Shown here: positions 35,065-45,151 of the stretch, piece after piece
Layout of the letters: each line of letters opens with the position of its first letter
Position numbering within the stretch: the stretch's first letter is position 1
Origin: an uncultured Granulosicoccaceae bacterium
Lineage (GTDB): Bacteria; Pseudomonadota; Gammaproteobacteria; Granulosicoccales; Granulosicoccaceae
Assembly: GCA_938041955.1 (NCBI GenBank)
Contig: CALISD010000042.1
Span: forward strand, 62,001-126,000
Length of the DNA: 64,000 bases
Direction of reading: 5' to 3'
Program-made: the position numbers and the translations under genes
Notes under the pieces: model-generated
Databases searched by the model: none
Seen by the model: only the letters and a program-made list of their open reading frames with translations
What the model was told of the DNA's origin: nothing

Positions 35065-37035
35065 ATGATTATTGCTACGGCGGGCCATGTTGATCATGGC
35101 AAAACTTCTCTGGTAAGGGCGCTGACTGGCACCAACACTGATCGACTTCCAGAAGAAAAGAAGCGCGGTTTGACTATTGATATCGGGTTTGCCTATCTGC
35201 AAGCGAACAATGGTCAGCGTCTGGCTTTTATTGATGTTCCTGGCCACGAGAAATTTGTTCGCAATATGATCGCAGGCGTCGGCATGGTGGACATTGCCAT
35301 TCTGGTGGTAGCGGCTGACGACGGGCCGATGCCGCAAACGCTGGAACATATGGCCATTCTGCAACTGATGGCGGTAAGAAACATTGTGGCTGTCATCACC
35401 AAGGTGGATCTGGTTGATAGCGACCGTGTTACTACGGTAAGCGCATCGGTGGATGAACTACTGCAAGCGGCAGGTTTCGATAATACCCGGCGTTTCAGTC
35501 TCGCCACGAATGATCAAGCCGCGGTAACTTCGCTAAAAGAGCACATTGTGCAGTTGGCTGACTCGCAGCCATCGCGTCATCAACAAGGCTACTTTCGCAT
35601 GGCCATAGATCGTAGTTTTACACTTGATGGTAGTGGCACGGTGGTGACAGGTACAGTGGTGGGGGGTGAGATTAATAGGGGTGATAACGTTACTTTAGTA
35701 TCTGACGGGGTTGACCACTTAAAAACCGCTCGAGTGCGAAGTATTCACGCACAGAACGCAGAATCGGAGTCGGCAAAGATTGGCCAGCGTTGCGCGCTCA
35801 ATATCGCTGGAGAACTGTCCAGGCCGATGCTGAACCGGGGGGATTGGCTTGTCACCAATGCAGATGCTCAGTGTGTGAATGTTGTCGATGTGGTGCTGAG
35901 CCCGGCATTGTTTGTAGAAGATTATCGCAATAGCTCCAAGAAACCGCTGAGAACCAACTCCTCTTCTACGCGATTTACCTTGCAGCATTGGACGCCTGCC
36001 CATCTGCATTTGGGGGCCGCAGATATTCCCTGTCGGATTGCGCTTCTTAATGTCGACGAGTTAAAGCCCGGAGAGCAGGGCTTAGCCAGATTGATTTGTG
36101 AAAAAGAATTTTCAGCGGTACATGGAGATCGGTTTGTACTTCGGGATCAGTCGGCACGAAAAACCATAGCGGGCGGGCGTGTGCTCGATCCCTATCCACC
36201 TAAGCGCGGTCGCAGCAAACCGAGGCGGCTACAAGAACTGCACGCGTTAGATGAACAAAGTCCTGGCGCCGCATTGAGTAATTTGCTTGAACTAACGCCC
36301 ACTGGTGTTCGTCTGGATCACTTCTCGCGTCAGCTTAATTTGAATCCCGCAGAGTTAGAATCTGTCTCAATTCAGTTGGATGTAGTAACCCATCGTGCTG
36401 GCTCTGAGATGTGGGGTTTAACGAGAGAGCATAGCGGATCATTGCAAGGTGCAATCGTGAGTGTGTTGCATGAGTTTCACGATGACAATCCGGATGCGCT
36501 TGGTGCTGATACTGTTCGAATAAAAAAACTCTGTCCATTGCCAATCGAAATGGATGTGCTGGACTATCACTTACATTTACTCGTAGAGAGTAAGCAGGTT
36601 ATTAAAAGTGCAACTGTCTATCGATTAGCGGGTCGCGAAGCAACATTGTCAGACGCCGATCAGAAGCAGTGGGCGCTTGTGCACGAGCAGCTGTTAGCAA
36701 CATCACCCACACCGCCGCGAGTGACGGAGCTGGCTGTAGTTTTGGATTGCTCAGTAGATGACACTTTTCAGTTCTTGAATCACTGCGTATCGCACGGAAA
36801 GTTGTATAAGGTGACAGATAATCGATATTTTCTACCGCAAACGCTTCGTGACCTCGCAGATATTGCGATATCACTTAGCGCCAGTGACAGTTTGACTGTT
36901 CGGGACTTCAGGGATCAGTCAGGAGTAGGTAGAAACCTGGTGGTGGAGTTATTGGAGTATTTTGACAGGTGTCGCTTTACCTTGCGAATGGGTGATCGAC
37001 GAAAGACACTGAATTCGCCCGAAAAAAAATTCTAG
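35065..37035 (+). CDS. selB: Selenocysteine-specific translation elongation factor
   Basis: A 656-residue protein from ATG 35065. The frame is open back to 34957, but [20 protein letters not shown] is the normal SelB start. G1 [10 protein letters not shown]3 DVPGHE and an NKxD-like TKVD identify the GTPase domain (1-170), then two beta-barrel domains and four winged-helix repeats at the C-terminus (about 390-650). The winged helices bind the SECIS hairpin next to the UGA. It lies divergent to the selenoprotein and selA genes, sharing a short upstream region with them. Confidence 0.94.
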   Translation: MIIATAGHVDHGKTSLVRALTGTNTDRLPEEKKRGLTIDIGFAYLQANNGQRLAFIDVPGHEKFVRNMIAGVGMVDIAILVVAADDGPMPQTLEHMAILQLMAVRNIVAVITKVDLVDSDRVTTVSASVDELLQAAGFDNTRRFSLATNDQAAVTSLKEHIVQLADSQPSRHQQGYFRMAIDRSFTLDGSGTVVTGTVVGGEINRGDNVTLVSDGVDHLKTARVRSIHAQNAESESAKIGQRCALNIAGELSRPMLNRGDWLVTNADAQCVNVVDVVLSPALFVEDYRNSSKKPLRTNSSSTRFTLQHWTPAHLHLGAADIPCRIALLNVDELKPGEQGLARLICEKEFSAVHGDRFVLRDQSARKTIAGGRVLDPYPPKRGRSKPRRLQELHALDEQSPGAALSNLLELTPTGVRLDHFSRQLNLNPAELESVSIQLDVVTHRAGSEMWGLTREHSGSLQGAIVSVLHEFHDDNPDALGADTVRIKKLCPLPIEMDVLDYHLHLLVESKQVIKSATVYRLAGREATLSDADQKQWALVHEQLLATSPTPPRVTELAVVLDCSVDDTFQFLNHCVSHGKLYKVTDNRYFLPQTLRDLADIAISLSASDSLTVRDFRDQSGVGRNLVVELLEYFDRCRFTLRMGDRRKTLNSPEKKF

Positions 37036-37086
37036 TTGGATTCATTGGAATAGCCGCGTTCATTTTTTTCAAGTGCTGCACTGCTG

Positions 37087-37236
37087 ATGCAGGACAAAGC
37101 CGGTTCCCCGACGAGGGAATCGAGTCTTGATGATCCGCTAATAGTACCTGTCACTAATAGAATCGATCTGTATTACTTCAGAAATGAAATCCATGATCTG
37201 CTGACTTATATGGCTGCGTGTTTGGGTGAGCAGTAG
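37087..37236 (+). CDS. Small ORF, possible truncated Smr-domain remnant
   Basis: A 49-codon frame from ATG 37087 to TAG 37234-37236 lies between selB and the lipoprotein gene. DPLIVPVTNRIDLYYFRNEI resembles the opening of short Smr-domain proteins (D-P-x-x-x-P-x-x-x-x-x-D-L-H-x-F), with Tyr where those have His. The Smr core is absent and no downstream frame restores it. There is no good ribosome binding site. It is either a decayed fragment or chance coding potential. Confidence 0.3.
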   Translation: MQDKAGSPTRESSLDDPLIVPVTNRIDLYYFRNEIHDLLTYMAACLGEQ

Positions 37237-37252
37237 CCTATCGGTTTTTCGA

Positions 37253-38731
37253 TTAGAGACTAAGATTCGCCAGTCGAGCGTCTGGCGGACCTTGTAGGTT
37301 TCTCATGGCAAGTAGCAGTCTTCCGGCGAATTGCATTAGATCTTTCTGTCCATGTACGTATCGTCCATCGATATGAATCAGATAATTGCCACTGGTCGCG
37401 GTGATTATCTCGACCGGGTATTCTGCATTCACCAAGCCGTTATTGATATATCCGCTGGCGCTGTACACTTCAATTGTATTTCGAACTGCGTGTCGGTTTT
37501 CGAATTCAGCGCTGTGGTGCTCGCGTTTCCAGTCTCTAATTTCAACCAGTTCGCCCTTTAGCTGGTCATACGTACTGAGTGTGCTGTTGAAGATTAGTGC
37601 TGCTGTTTTTCTCGCGGTTGTGGCTGAGTCTGTTTGTAACGCAATAACCGCAACCGGAATAGGAGTATCACTGCCGTGCTCATAATATTCGTGCTTAGTG
37701 GCAGCAAGAATTTTTGAAGTATAGAAGTTGACGATGGGTTGTCTTGCAGATGGATCTACACTAAAGGCAGCCGCAGCCAAGACGTTTCTTTTTAAGCTAC
37801 CGGTACTGTTTTTTTGCCATGGCTTTGTGCTTGCTTCTATAATTTCGGATAAGGTATCGTTTCGCCGCTCTCTCTCTCGATTCGGGAACGAGTCAGGATC
37901 GATTATCTGAATGGAATCTCTGGGTGGTTTGTTAAACGCAAGTGACACCATTGCAGCGCTGTTATTGCGTTGCTGGAGCTTGTCTATAAATCGCTCGCCT
38001 TCTTTGTAAACGAATTCCAGGTTCTTGAAGCTCCGACTCTGCACATATTTTAGTGCCGGATCTTCGGGTGATCCAGAATCAAACATGTAGTTGTTCAGTT
38101 GTGCAAATGCATTTTCACATCCGAAATTTTTACAAATTCTTCTGGTTTGCCATTGAGCGTGGCCTTCTATTACGGCAGACTTTGCGAACACTTCCTGATA
38201 GGACATCGAGTCCTGTTTGAAGGCTTGGTGGTTTTGGTCGTCAGCTGCGTGCACCAATTCATGGATCAAGAGTGCTTGAAGGGCTTCTTTCGCTCCACCG
38301 GTGCGCTTATTGAGGTATTTTTCAAGGTTGGTGCTGTGCAGCAGAATTTTCTTTACTGAAGGTGCGTATATCGCAAGCACTGATTCAGTCTGCAATGTCA
38401 GTATATTATCAACAAGACTTTCAGCAAATCTAGTGTTATCCAGATCGTGCTCCAGTGCCCCCATTAAGCTGGTTTTCGCATGGGTTGCTATGCCATTAGT
38501 ATCAGTTACGGACAATGCCACGTCTGAGAGGTCAACTCGAAGCTCACGGCTGACGACGTCTCTCACTTCTGCATACCAGGATTGTATTGGTGGTGATCCC
38601 TGTATTGGTCCCACTGCCGGGGTTTCAGGTTCTGTGGTCACTATGACATTAGTGGGTGCGCACCCCGCTAATGCGGCACTGCAGACAATCAGCGCGCAAA
38701 TAGTTTTTGTTGGAAGCAATTTTCTAAGCAT
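37253..38731 (-). CDS. Putative zinc metallopeptidase lipoprotein
   Basis: A 492-residue envelope lipoprotein. The signal peptide ends in LAGC with the lipid-modified Cys at residue 24. Residues 157-161 are HELVH, an HExxH zinc site, followed by VIEGHAQW whose Glu would be the third ligand of a gluzincin-like enzyme. The C-terminal half is mixed alpha/beta without a recognised domain. No specific family or substrate is known to me. It stands alone between selB and the lactate permease. Confidence 0.65.
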   Translation of the reverse strand: MLRKLLPTKTICALIVCSAALAGCAPTNVIVTTEPETPAVGPIQGSPPIQSWYAEVRDVVSRELRVDLSDVALSVTDTNGIATHAKTSLMGALEHDLDNTRFAESLVDNILTLQTESVLAIYAPSVKKILLHSTNLEKYLNKRTGGAKEALQALLIHELVHAADDQNHQAFKQDSMSYQEVFAKSAVIEGHAQWQTRRICKNFGCENAFAQLNNYMFDSGSPEDPALKYVQSRSFKNLEFVYKEGERFIDKLQQRNNSAAMVSLAFNKPPRDSIQIIDPDSFPNRERERRNDTLSEIIEASTKPWQKNSTGSLKRNVLAAAAFSVDPSARQPIVNFYTSKILAATKHEYYEHGSDTPIPVAVIALQTDSATTARKTAALIFNSTLSTYDQLKGELVEIRDWKREHHSAEFENRHAVRNTIEVYSASGYINNGLVNAEYPVEIITATSGNYLIHIDGRYVHGQKDLMQFAGRLLLAMRNLQGPPDARLANLSL

Positions 38732-39072
38732 GGAGAATGCGTTTATAGTAGTTTTGTAAATTACGCGATCAGGAATGCCACGCTCGCTGACAGTTTTTCT
38801 TTACTGTCTCTCCTGTAGGTATCGTACAAACACGGTGTTAGCTTTATGCAGCGGTTCGGATTATTGAACTGAGTGAGCAGTTCGCGTCTAAAGATCCCTG
38901 TATATAGAGTACGGTCGTCTATCTCGCCTGATAAGTTTGTTGCTTTGACATATGGCAATCCCTTGTGCGCACTGGATGGACGGGTCTGTCGGTCAAATAT
39001 TGTGTCACTGCAATGTGATCTGGTAGTGATGAATCAAGTATTTCTATTGCTGTGCGGCGAGAGGGTCGGTCG
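38732..39072. other. Divergent intergenic region, 341 bp
   Basis: The region separates the leftward lipoprotein gene from the rightward permease gene and should contain both promoters. A TTGACA occurs near 38945, but no matching -10 was found at the right distance. A 65-codon TTG-initiated frame on the minus strand is not credible as a gene. GAGAGG before the permease start is its ribosome binding site. Confidence 0.35.
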
Positions 39073-40536
39073 ATGAATATTGCGTTCGCAGTTGCACCGT
39101 TGCTGCTGTCGGTGTTGGCGATTGCGTTGCTTCAGCAATCGGCATTACGAGCTGGGTTGGTCGGCATTGTCAGTACGATTGCCATTATATTGACGTCGCC
39201 CACGTTTGCGATGGATGTTGAGAGCTTCGGGCGCTCTGTCCTCTTAGGTCTTTACAACACCTTGAATATTTCATTAATACTTTTAGGTGGTGTATTTCTT
39301 TATCGCGTCTTGGATAAGGGCGGAGCACTCACCATTATTGCAGACTGTGTTTTGGATCTCATCGATGAACCGGTCCATCGATTGTTTGCACTGGTATTTG
39401 GTGCATCAGTTTTCTTTGAATCAGCGACTGGTTTTGGAGTCGGTATAGTGGTTGTCGCACCGTTGTATTTAGCACTCGGGTATGCGCCGTTACAAGCGGC
39501 GGTATTGGCCTTACTTGGGCAATGTGCTGTGCCCTGGGGGGCGCTCGCAGTAGGCACAGTTGTCGGGGCGGATATATCCGGGGTTTCGGAGTTGCGTCTA
39601 GGTGCATTGAGCGCGATATTTACACTGCCTGTGGCGCTGCTATTCGGGATGTTGGTACTGCGTATCACCGGGCTTGTTTCACTGCGCGCTATCCGGATCT
39701 TGTGCCTTTATGCGTTGGTGCTGTCGGTCTTGCTGTGTTTGTGTTCACTGCTGGTGGGTGTGGAGTTAGCGGGTTGCCTTGCCGGGCTGCTGATTCTGAT
39801 TGGTGCTTTCATGAGCACATCCTGTCGAAAGGCGGGTGGTAAGGTTGTACCGGCACGATTGAGTTTTGCGTTGTCCGCATTTATACCATTTTCGGTATTA
39901 ATGGCAGCGTTATGCATTACCCGGCTTGTTCCTCCTGTAAGACAAGCGTTGCAGAGTATCGAGCTGCACTTTACTTCTGATCTTTCAATTGCGCCGCTCT
40001 ATCATGCTGGGGCCTATTTGCTTGTTTCAGCAGGTATCGGTTTGCTGCTATTTCCAAGGGCGCGTGCTGGATTTTTTGAAATTGCCAGTGTCGGGGCGCA
40101 GCAATGGTGGCTGGCTACATTGGCGGTCGGAGGTTTTGTGGTGTTTGGGCAGCTGATGATGGATTCCGGTATGACGCGGCATATTGCCGTTAGCATCGCC
40201 CGTGGCACGAGTGGTTATTATCCTCTGGCAGCACCATGGATAGGCGCATTGGGTGGTTTCTTAACTGCCAGCAACGCCGCGTCGAATGCACTGTTTATGG
40301 CTTTGCAAACCACTGTGGCAACGGAGCTCAGCTTGCCGGTCGATGTTATATCGGCGGGTCAAAACTCAGCGGGAAGCAACGTCACGTTGGCTTCACCTGG
40401 CAGGTTAATATTTGCTGCGTCCATTGTCGGTGAAACCGGTGCTGAATCCTTATTGCTAAAACGTGTTGCCGGCGTCACCCTGGCCGGTGTATTGAGTGCA
40501 TCGTTGGTTTCTGCCGCACTCTGCTGGTGGTTATAG
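39073..40536 (+). CDS. L-lactate permease (LctP) family transporter
   Basis: A 487-residue membrane protein with about 12 hydrophobic segments. Characteristic elements are FGASVFFESATGFGVGIVVV, GQCAVPWGALAVGTVVGA and SAGQNSAGSNVTLASPGRL, all seen in LctP-type lactate and glycolate permeases. It should import lactate or a similar hydroxy acid in symport with protons. ATG 39073 has GAGAGG eight bases upstream; the frame is open for seven more codons. A flavoenzyme of the glycolate/D-lactate dehydrogenase type lies 1.5 kb downstream, in line with a hydroxy-acid role. Confidence 0.85.
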   Translation: MNIAFAVAPLLLSVLAIALLQQSALRAGLVGIVSTIAIILTSPTFAMDVESFGRSVLLGLYNTLNISLILLGGVFLYRVLDKGGALTIIADCVLDLIDEPVHRLFALVFGASVFFESATGFGVGIVVVAPLYLALGYAPLQAAVLALLGQCAVPWGALAVGTVVGADISGVSELRLGALSAIFTLPVALLFGMLVLRITGLVSLRAIRILCLYALVLSVLLCLCSLLVGVELAGCLAGLLILIGAFMSTSCRKAGGKVVPARLSFALSAFIPFSVLMAALCITRLVPPVRQALQSIELHFTSDLSIAPLYHAGAYLLVSAGIGLLLFPRARAGFFEIASVGAQQWWLATLAVGGFVVFGQLMMDSGMTRHIAVSIARGTSGYYPLAAPWIGALGGFLTASNAASNALFMALQTTVATELSLPVDVISAGQNSAGSNVTLASPGRLIFAASIVGETGAESLLLKRVAGVTLAGVLSASLVSAALCWWL

Positions 40537-41955
40537 AGTAAAAGTCTTCCGGCGTCTCCACGAGACACCAATCGCTATAAAAGGCAGCATCAACATACTC
40601 AAAGCGCCACCACCGCTGGCCTTTTTTTCTACTGATGTTGTGGGGGTGTTCTGCGAAGGTTCGATGTTCAGTTCTACGGGATTAATGATACTGACTAGCT
40701 GCGCTTCATTATTATCGACAATATCTTCAAGCTGTGAAGAGCTGGCTGAAGCAAACAATTGTGCGAAGCTGTCAACACTTATTGCTTTAGCTGAGAAGTT
40801 AATTGAGGCGTCAGCACCGGGTGCAATCTCCGGAGTACTGCAGCTAACATTCTGATTCTCTGCAGTGCAGTTGTCACTCGCTTCAAATTGCATGGAGTCA
40901 GGTAGTAGAATTCCCACTACCGGTGCGCTGGCAGTGTTTGTCGCGTGTTGGTTTGCGAGTGCTATGTTGTAGGAGATGATATTGCCGACTTCTACCTGTT
41001 CGTTATCTGCGCTGATCGTTACTGCCAGATCAATTGTCACATCCGGTGATTCGATCATGACGGGATTTATGTTGGTGGTTATTGATACACCGTTGTTGTT
41101 TGTGTCAGTGTCGTTCTGATCTGAGATTACGGAAGCGGTAACTTCTTGTGCCCCGACGGTGTCGGCGACTGCAGTAAAAGTAAGGATCGATGTGTCTTTC
41201 GGGCCGAGTTCGGATATCAGGCAAGTCAACGTAGATGGGGCTGATTGACTACAGCCAGTGCTTGAAACATTACTGAAGCTATCAGGGTGGGTAATTGTGA
41301 TCTCAGGACTGGTAGCTGTGAATTCGTCTGAGGTGTTTTCGATTCCGACGGAAAAAGTGAGTGTTTCTCCCGCTGCAACAGTATTGTTGTCAACATCCAT
41401 GGTTAAGCTCAAATCGATGCTTTGCTGTGGATCCGGAGTAACGATTTCCTCATCAACAGAAGTAAGTGATAAGGCAACCCACCTGCCTCTTGCGAAGGCA
41501 AAGCCATCCCCTTCGGGAACGGTTCCGTTAGATACCGCAGTAGATTCAACGCCAATTAATGCACCTTCAGAAATACTGATATTGTAAAACGTGTGGTACT
41601 GGAGTCCGTAGTCCTCGGTGGCCGGATCATTTATCGCGGTCCCCATCACTTCGCCATCGACTAGAAATCGAAACGTTCCGTCGCCGTCAGTTTCGCCCAG
41701 CGAAGTGATGGTGACATCATAAGCCCCAGAGCTTTGTTCAAACACAAGTGTTGCCCGTGCGAACTCATTTCGATAGCTTTCGACTGCCGCATTTATCGCA
41801 AGTGCGTTAACACCGTTGTGGCGATAGTAAGGCACGGCACCCGCGTTAATATCACTAAAATCTGTGATAGCTTCGAAGTCATAGGTGACCGCCCATGCGC
41901 TGGAGCTTGCGGTCAGTCCCAGAATCAGTGCGATCTGTTTGGCGGCAGTGATCAT
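40531..41955 (-). CDS. Exported surface protein with repeated beta-sandwich domains and a GlyGly-CTERM-like tail
   Basis: About 474 residues from ATG 41955 (MITAAKQIALILGLTASSSAWA), a signal peptide. Two DUF11-type beta-sandwich repeats follow (IDLSLTMDVDNNTVAAGETL near 180 and IDLAVTISADNEQVEVGNII near 310), with paired Cys. The C-terminus is SGGGALSMLMLPFIAIGVSWRRRK: a Gly-rich motif, one membrane helix and a basic tail, as in GlyGly-CTERM proteins that are processed by rhombosortase. The N-terminal 140 residues may bind ligand. The 3' end overlaps the permease gene by 6 bp. Confidence 0.65.
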   Translation of the reverse strand: MITAAKQIALILGLTASSSAWAVTYDFEAITDFSDINAGAVPYYRHNGVNALAINAAVESYRNEFARATLVFEQSSGAYDVTITSLGETDGDGTFRFLVDGEVMGTAINDPATEDYGLQYHTFYNISISEGALIGVESTAVSNGTVPEGDGFAFARGRWVALSLTSVDEEIVTPDPQQSIDLSLTMDVDNNTVAAGETLTFSVGIENTSDEFTATSPEITITHPDSFSNVSSTGCSQSAPSTLTCLISELGPKDTSILTFTAVADTVGAQEVTASVISDQNDTDTNNNGVSITTNINPVMIESPDVTIDLAVTISADNEQVEVGNIISYNIALANQHATNTASAPVVGILLPDSMQFEASDNCTAENQNVSCSTPEIAPGADASINFSAKAISVDSFAQLFASASSSQLEDIVDNNEAQLVSIINPVELNIEPSQNTPTTSVEKKASGGGALSMLMLPFIAIGVSWRRRKTFTL

Positions 41956-42077
41956 TGGATCCCCGAATTTAATAGACATTAGTAAGTAGGCGTCAAAAAC
42001 GCGGTAAACTTGAAGTTAGCTGCCTGCTATTCGAGAACCCGGTAGCTAAAAAAGGAATTAAAAACACCCAACAGCAA

Positions 42078-43469
42078 GTGAGCAAGATGACTGAATCTAC
42101 TGAACGAAATGTTTCTCTTGCCCTGGATATCCTGCACCAGCGCTTTGGTGACCGGTTTCTGACAGGGCACTCAATTCGTGAGCAACATGGTCATACCACC
42201 ACTTACTTAAAAAACCAACCGCCAGACGCTGTGGTGATGGCGCAATCTGCAGAAGATGTGACCTGGGTGGTGCAAGTGTGTGCCGAACACCGATGCCCGG
42301 TTATTGCCTTTGGTGCCGGATCCTCTCTCGAGGGGCAGTTGAACGCGCCTGCGGGAGGGGTGTCAATTGATATGTCGGCGATGGATAAAATACTAAAAGT
42401 AGATCAGAACGATCTCACCGTTACAGTACAGCCCGGGGTTAAGCGCGTAGCGTTGAATGAACACCTGCGTGATACCGGTTTGTTTTTTCCAATTGACCCG
42501 GGTGCTGATGCAAGTATGGGGGGAATGGCATCAACCCGTGCATCAGGCACTAACGCAGTACGTTATGGCACCATGAAGGACAATGTCTTAAGTCTGAAGG
42601 CAGTGATGGCAGATGGTCGCGAAATTACCACTGCCAGTCGTGCGAAGAAAACGTCAGCAGGGTATGACATGACACGGCTTTTGGTAGGTGCTGAAGGTAC
42701 TTTGGGCGTGATTACAGAGCTGACGTTGAAATTACATGGATTGCCAGAATCAATTGTCGGGGGGGTGTGCAATTTCCCCGATATTGAATCGGTATGTCAG
42801 GCCACGATACAAACGATTCAATACGGATTGCCGATCGCACGTATTGAAATGCTTGATGAAGTTCAAGTACGCGCTTGCAATGCCTACTCAAAACTCTCTT
42901 TGGCGGAAAAGCCGACCCTGTTTGTAGAGTTCCATGGCAGTGAAGCCTCAACACAAGAGCAATCGGAAACGTTCAACGAGATTATTCAGGAGTTTGGTGG
43001 CTCAGATTTCGAGTGGACCTCAAACACCGAAGAGCGCACAAAATTGTGGCAGGCCCGCCATGATGCGTATTGGGCGGCCAGGGCGTTGCGGCCGGGTTGT
43101 GATGCGGTAGTGACCGATGCATGTGTGCCGATATCGCGGCTGGCCGACTGTGTTGAGGAGACGCTCAAAGATATTCAAGAGCACAATCTGCTTGCGCCCA
43201 TTGTGGGTCATGTAGGTGATGGTAACTTCCATACGGCAGTACTTATAGATATGGACAATCCGGATGCCGTGAATACGGCAAAGCAATTTGCCGAGCGACT
43301 TAGCCTGCGTGCTATTGCGATGGGAGGTACGTGTACTGGCGAACACGGGATCGGGCAGGGAAAGAAGTCGTATCTGAGACAGGAGCTTGGCGACACGGTT
43401 GATTTTATGAGTATGATTAAATCGTCGCTGGACCCGCTGAATATAATGAACCCGGAAAAGATCTTCTGA
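42078..43469 (+). CDS. FAD-binding oxidase (GlcD / D-lactate dehydrogenase type)
   Basis: A 463-residue protein of the VAO/PCMH family. The FAD-binding domain (about 55-230) has VIAFGAGSSLEGQLNAPAGG, GGMASTRASGTNAVRYG and TRLLVGAEGTLGVITELTLK; the C-terminal cap ends GTCTGEHGIGQGKKSYL, holding the catalytic His region. It oxidises D-lactate or glycolate and passes electrons to quinone or cytochrome. The start is GTG 42078 or ATG 42087; neither has a good site nearby. It fits with the permease upstream as a hydroxy-acid use module. Confidence 0.85.
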   Translation: MSKMTESTERNVSLALDILHQRFGDRFLTGHSIREQHGHTTTYLKNQPPDAVVMAQSAEDVTWVVQVCAEHRCPVIAFGAGSSLEGQLNAPAGGVSIDMSAMDKILKVDQNDLTVTVQPGVKRVALNEHLRDTGLFFPIDPGADASMGGMASTRASGTNAVRYGTMKDNVLSLKAVMADGREITTASRAKKTSAGYDMTRLLVGAEGTLGVITELTLKLHGLPESIVGGVCNFPDIESVCQATIQTIQYGLPIARIEMLDEVQVRACNAYSKLSLAEKPTLFVEFHGSEASTQEQSETFNEIIQEFGGSDFEWTSNTEERTKLWQARHDAYWAARALRPGCDAVVTDACVPISRLADCVEETLKDIQEHNLLAPIVGHVGDGNFHTAVLIDMDNPDAVNTAKQFAERLSLRAIAMGGTCTGEHGIGQGKKSYLRQELGDTVDFMSMIKSSLDPLNIMNPEKIF

Positions 43470-43669
43470 CGGACAGGCATTTGCATGGGCATCGGGCGGG
43501 CCAGGCATTTCAACAGGTAGTTTGCTAATTTGTGACCGTTTTCATGTGGCAAAGCTGTGAAAAGGTGCTGGACCAGCGTGAATACTGGCTGTGTCGCTAT
43601 CCTAATATGAATGTTTTCGGCAAGCTGCGTGACATCCGGTAATTTATACCGCTGATTGAGGGAAAACCC

Positions 43670-45055
43670 ATGAGTCTAGATACTCCACAAATCGACCTTG
43701 ATGAAGTAATTGATAACGATCAGGCGCACGTCTGGCATCACCTGACGCAGCACAAACCATACGAAACTGCAAAGCCGCCGGTAATGATCAGTGGTTCGGG
43801 CATTCGTGTGAAAAATGCTGAAGGGAAAGAGTTCATTGATGCAGTATCCGGTGGTGTCTGGACAGTGAACGTCGGTTACGGTCGTGAACGTATAGCAAAT
43901 GCAGTGCGTGATCAGCTGGTACAGATGTGTTACTTCGCAGGGTCGGCTGGAAACATACCAGCTGCGATGTGTGCGAAGAAGCTCATCGACAAAATGCCGG
44001 GTATGAGTCGAGTGTATTATTCGAACTCCGGTTCAGAGGCTAATGAAAAGGCCTATAAAATGGTGCGCCAGTTGGCAGCCATTGAAAATAACGGCGTTAA
44101 GCACAAAATTATTTATCGTGATCGTGATTACCACGGTACAACGATCGGTGCGCTAAGCTCTTGTGGCCAGTCGCAAAGAAAAGACCAGTACGGACCCTTT
44201 GCTCCTGGCTTTGTCATGATGCCCGACTGTCTTGAATACCGCAGCGCATACGGTGATGTAGACGACTACGGCGAAAGAGCCGCAAGAGAGCTTGAAAAAG
44301 TTATCCTGGCTGAAGGACCGGAGACGGTCGGTGCTGTTGTGCTTGAACCGATCACAGCGGGCGGTGGTGTTATTCCTCCTCCGGCTGGTTATTGGGAAAC
44401 GATTCAAGCGATATGTAAAAAGTACAACGTCCTCATACACATCGATGAAGTGGTTTGTGGTTTGGGCAGAACCGGTAAGTGGTTTGGTTATCAGCACTAC
44501 GGGGTGAAGCCGGATTTCGTCACAATGGCTAAAGGTCTTGCAAGTGGTTATGCGGCGATCTCTTGTACTGTGACTACAGAAGATGTGTTTGATCGATTTA
44601 AGGCTAATGCTGATGATCCGATGAGCTACTTCCGCGACATCAGCACTTTCGGTGGTTGTGCTTCCGGTCCTGCTGCGGCGCTTGAAAACATTCGAATCAT
44701 AGAAGATGAAAATCTTGTCGAAAATACCGCCAAAATGGGTGAGTATCTGATGGGGCGCTTACACGAACTTAAAGATAAGCATGAAATCATTGGCGACGTT
44801 CGCGGGGTTGGGTTGTTTGTCGGTGTTGAGCTGGTTGAAGATCGTAAGACCAAGGTGCCGGTTGATGAATCTATCCCAGCTGCTATTGCCGCAGACTGCA
44901 TGGCTAATGGTGTGATCATTGGTCGTACTAATCGCAGTTTTGAAACTTTCAACAATACCTTGTGTTTAAGTCCGGCGCTGATCTGTACTAAAGAAGATCT
45001 GGATTTGATTGTTGATGCGATTGATGCGGCAATCACGAGAGTGACGGCAGCCTAA
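43670..45055 (+). CDS. tpa: Class III aminotransferase, taurine:pyruvate type
   Basis: A 461-residue PLP-dependent class III aminotransferase. AHVWHHLTQHKPY near the start, GGVWTVNVGYGRERIANAVR and YYSNSGSEANEKAYKMVRQ closely resemble taurine:pyruvate aminotransferase. The PLP lysine is in VTMAKGLASGY, and HIDEVVCGLGRTG is the Asp motif. Tpa converts taurine and pyruvate to sulfoacetaldehyde and alanine. No xsc or taurine transporter lies nearby, so another omega-amino acid substrate remains possible. GAGGG precedes the ATG. A strong terminator follows. Confidence 0.72.
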   Translation: MSLDTPQIDLDEVIDNDQAHVWHHLTQHKPYETAKPPVMISGSGIRVKNAEGKEFIDAVSGGVWTVNVGYGRERIANAVRDQLVQMCYFAGSAGNIPAAMCAKKLIDKMPGMSRVYYSNSGSEANEKAYKMVRQLAAIENNGVKHKIIYRDRDYHGTTIGALSSCGQSQRKDQYGPFAPGFVMMPDCLEYRSAYGDVDDYGERAARELEKVILAEGPETVGAVVLEPITAGGGVIPPPAGYWETIQAICKKYNVLIHIDEVVCGLGRTGKWFGYQHYGVKPDFVTMAKGLASGYAAISCTVTTEDVFDRFKANADDPMSYFRDISTFGGCASGPAAALENIRIIEDENLVENTAKMGEYLMGRLHELKDKHEIIGDVRGVGLFVGVELVEDRKTKVPVDESIPAAIAADCMANGVIIGRTNRSFETFNNTLCLSPALICTKEDLDLIVDAIDAAITRVTAA

Positions 45056-45095
45056 AGTACTTTAATACTGCACTTTCCATTGCGGGAGGGTATTT

Positions 45096-45131
45096 AACGG
45101 CGTGTATGCTAAAGAGCTACACGCCGTTTTT
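45096..45131 (+). terminator. Rho-independent terminator after the aminotransferase
   Basis: AACGGCGTGTA (45096-45106) and TACACGCCGTT (45118-45128) form a perfect 11-bp stem with an 11-base loop, followed by five T (45127-45131). It is oriented for the plus strand. Confidence 0.9.
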
Positions 45132-45151
45132 GTATCTGCGGTCGTGATGGC

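Noticed and set aside
38761-38958. 65-codon minus-strand frame upstream of the lipoprotein gene
   Set aside because: TTG start, no ribosome binding site and no known motif. It is probably chance.
43532-43642. 36-codon frame (GTG start) just before the aminotransferase
   Set aside because: It has no ribosome binding site and no recognisable similarity, although its composition looks plausible.
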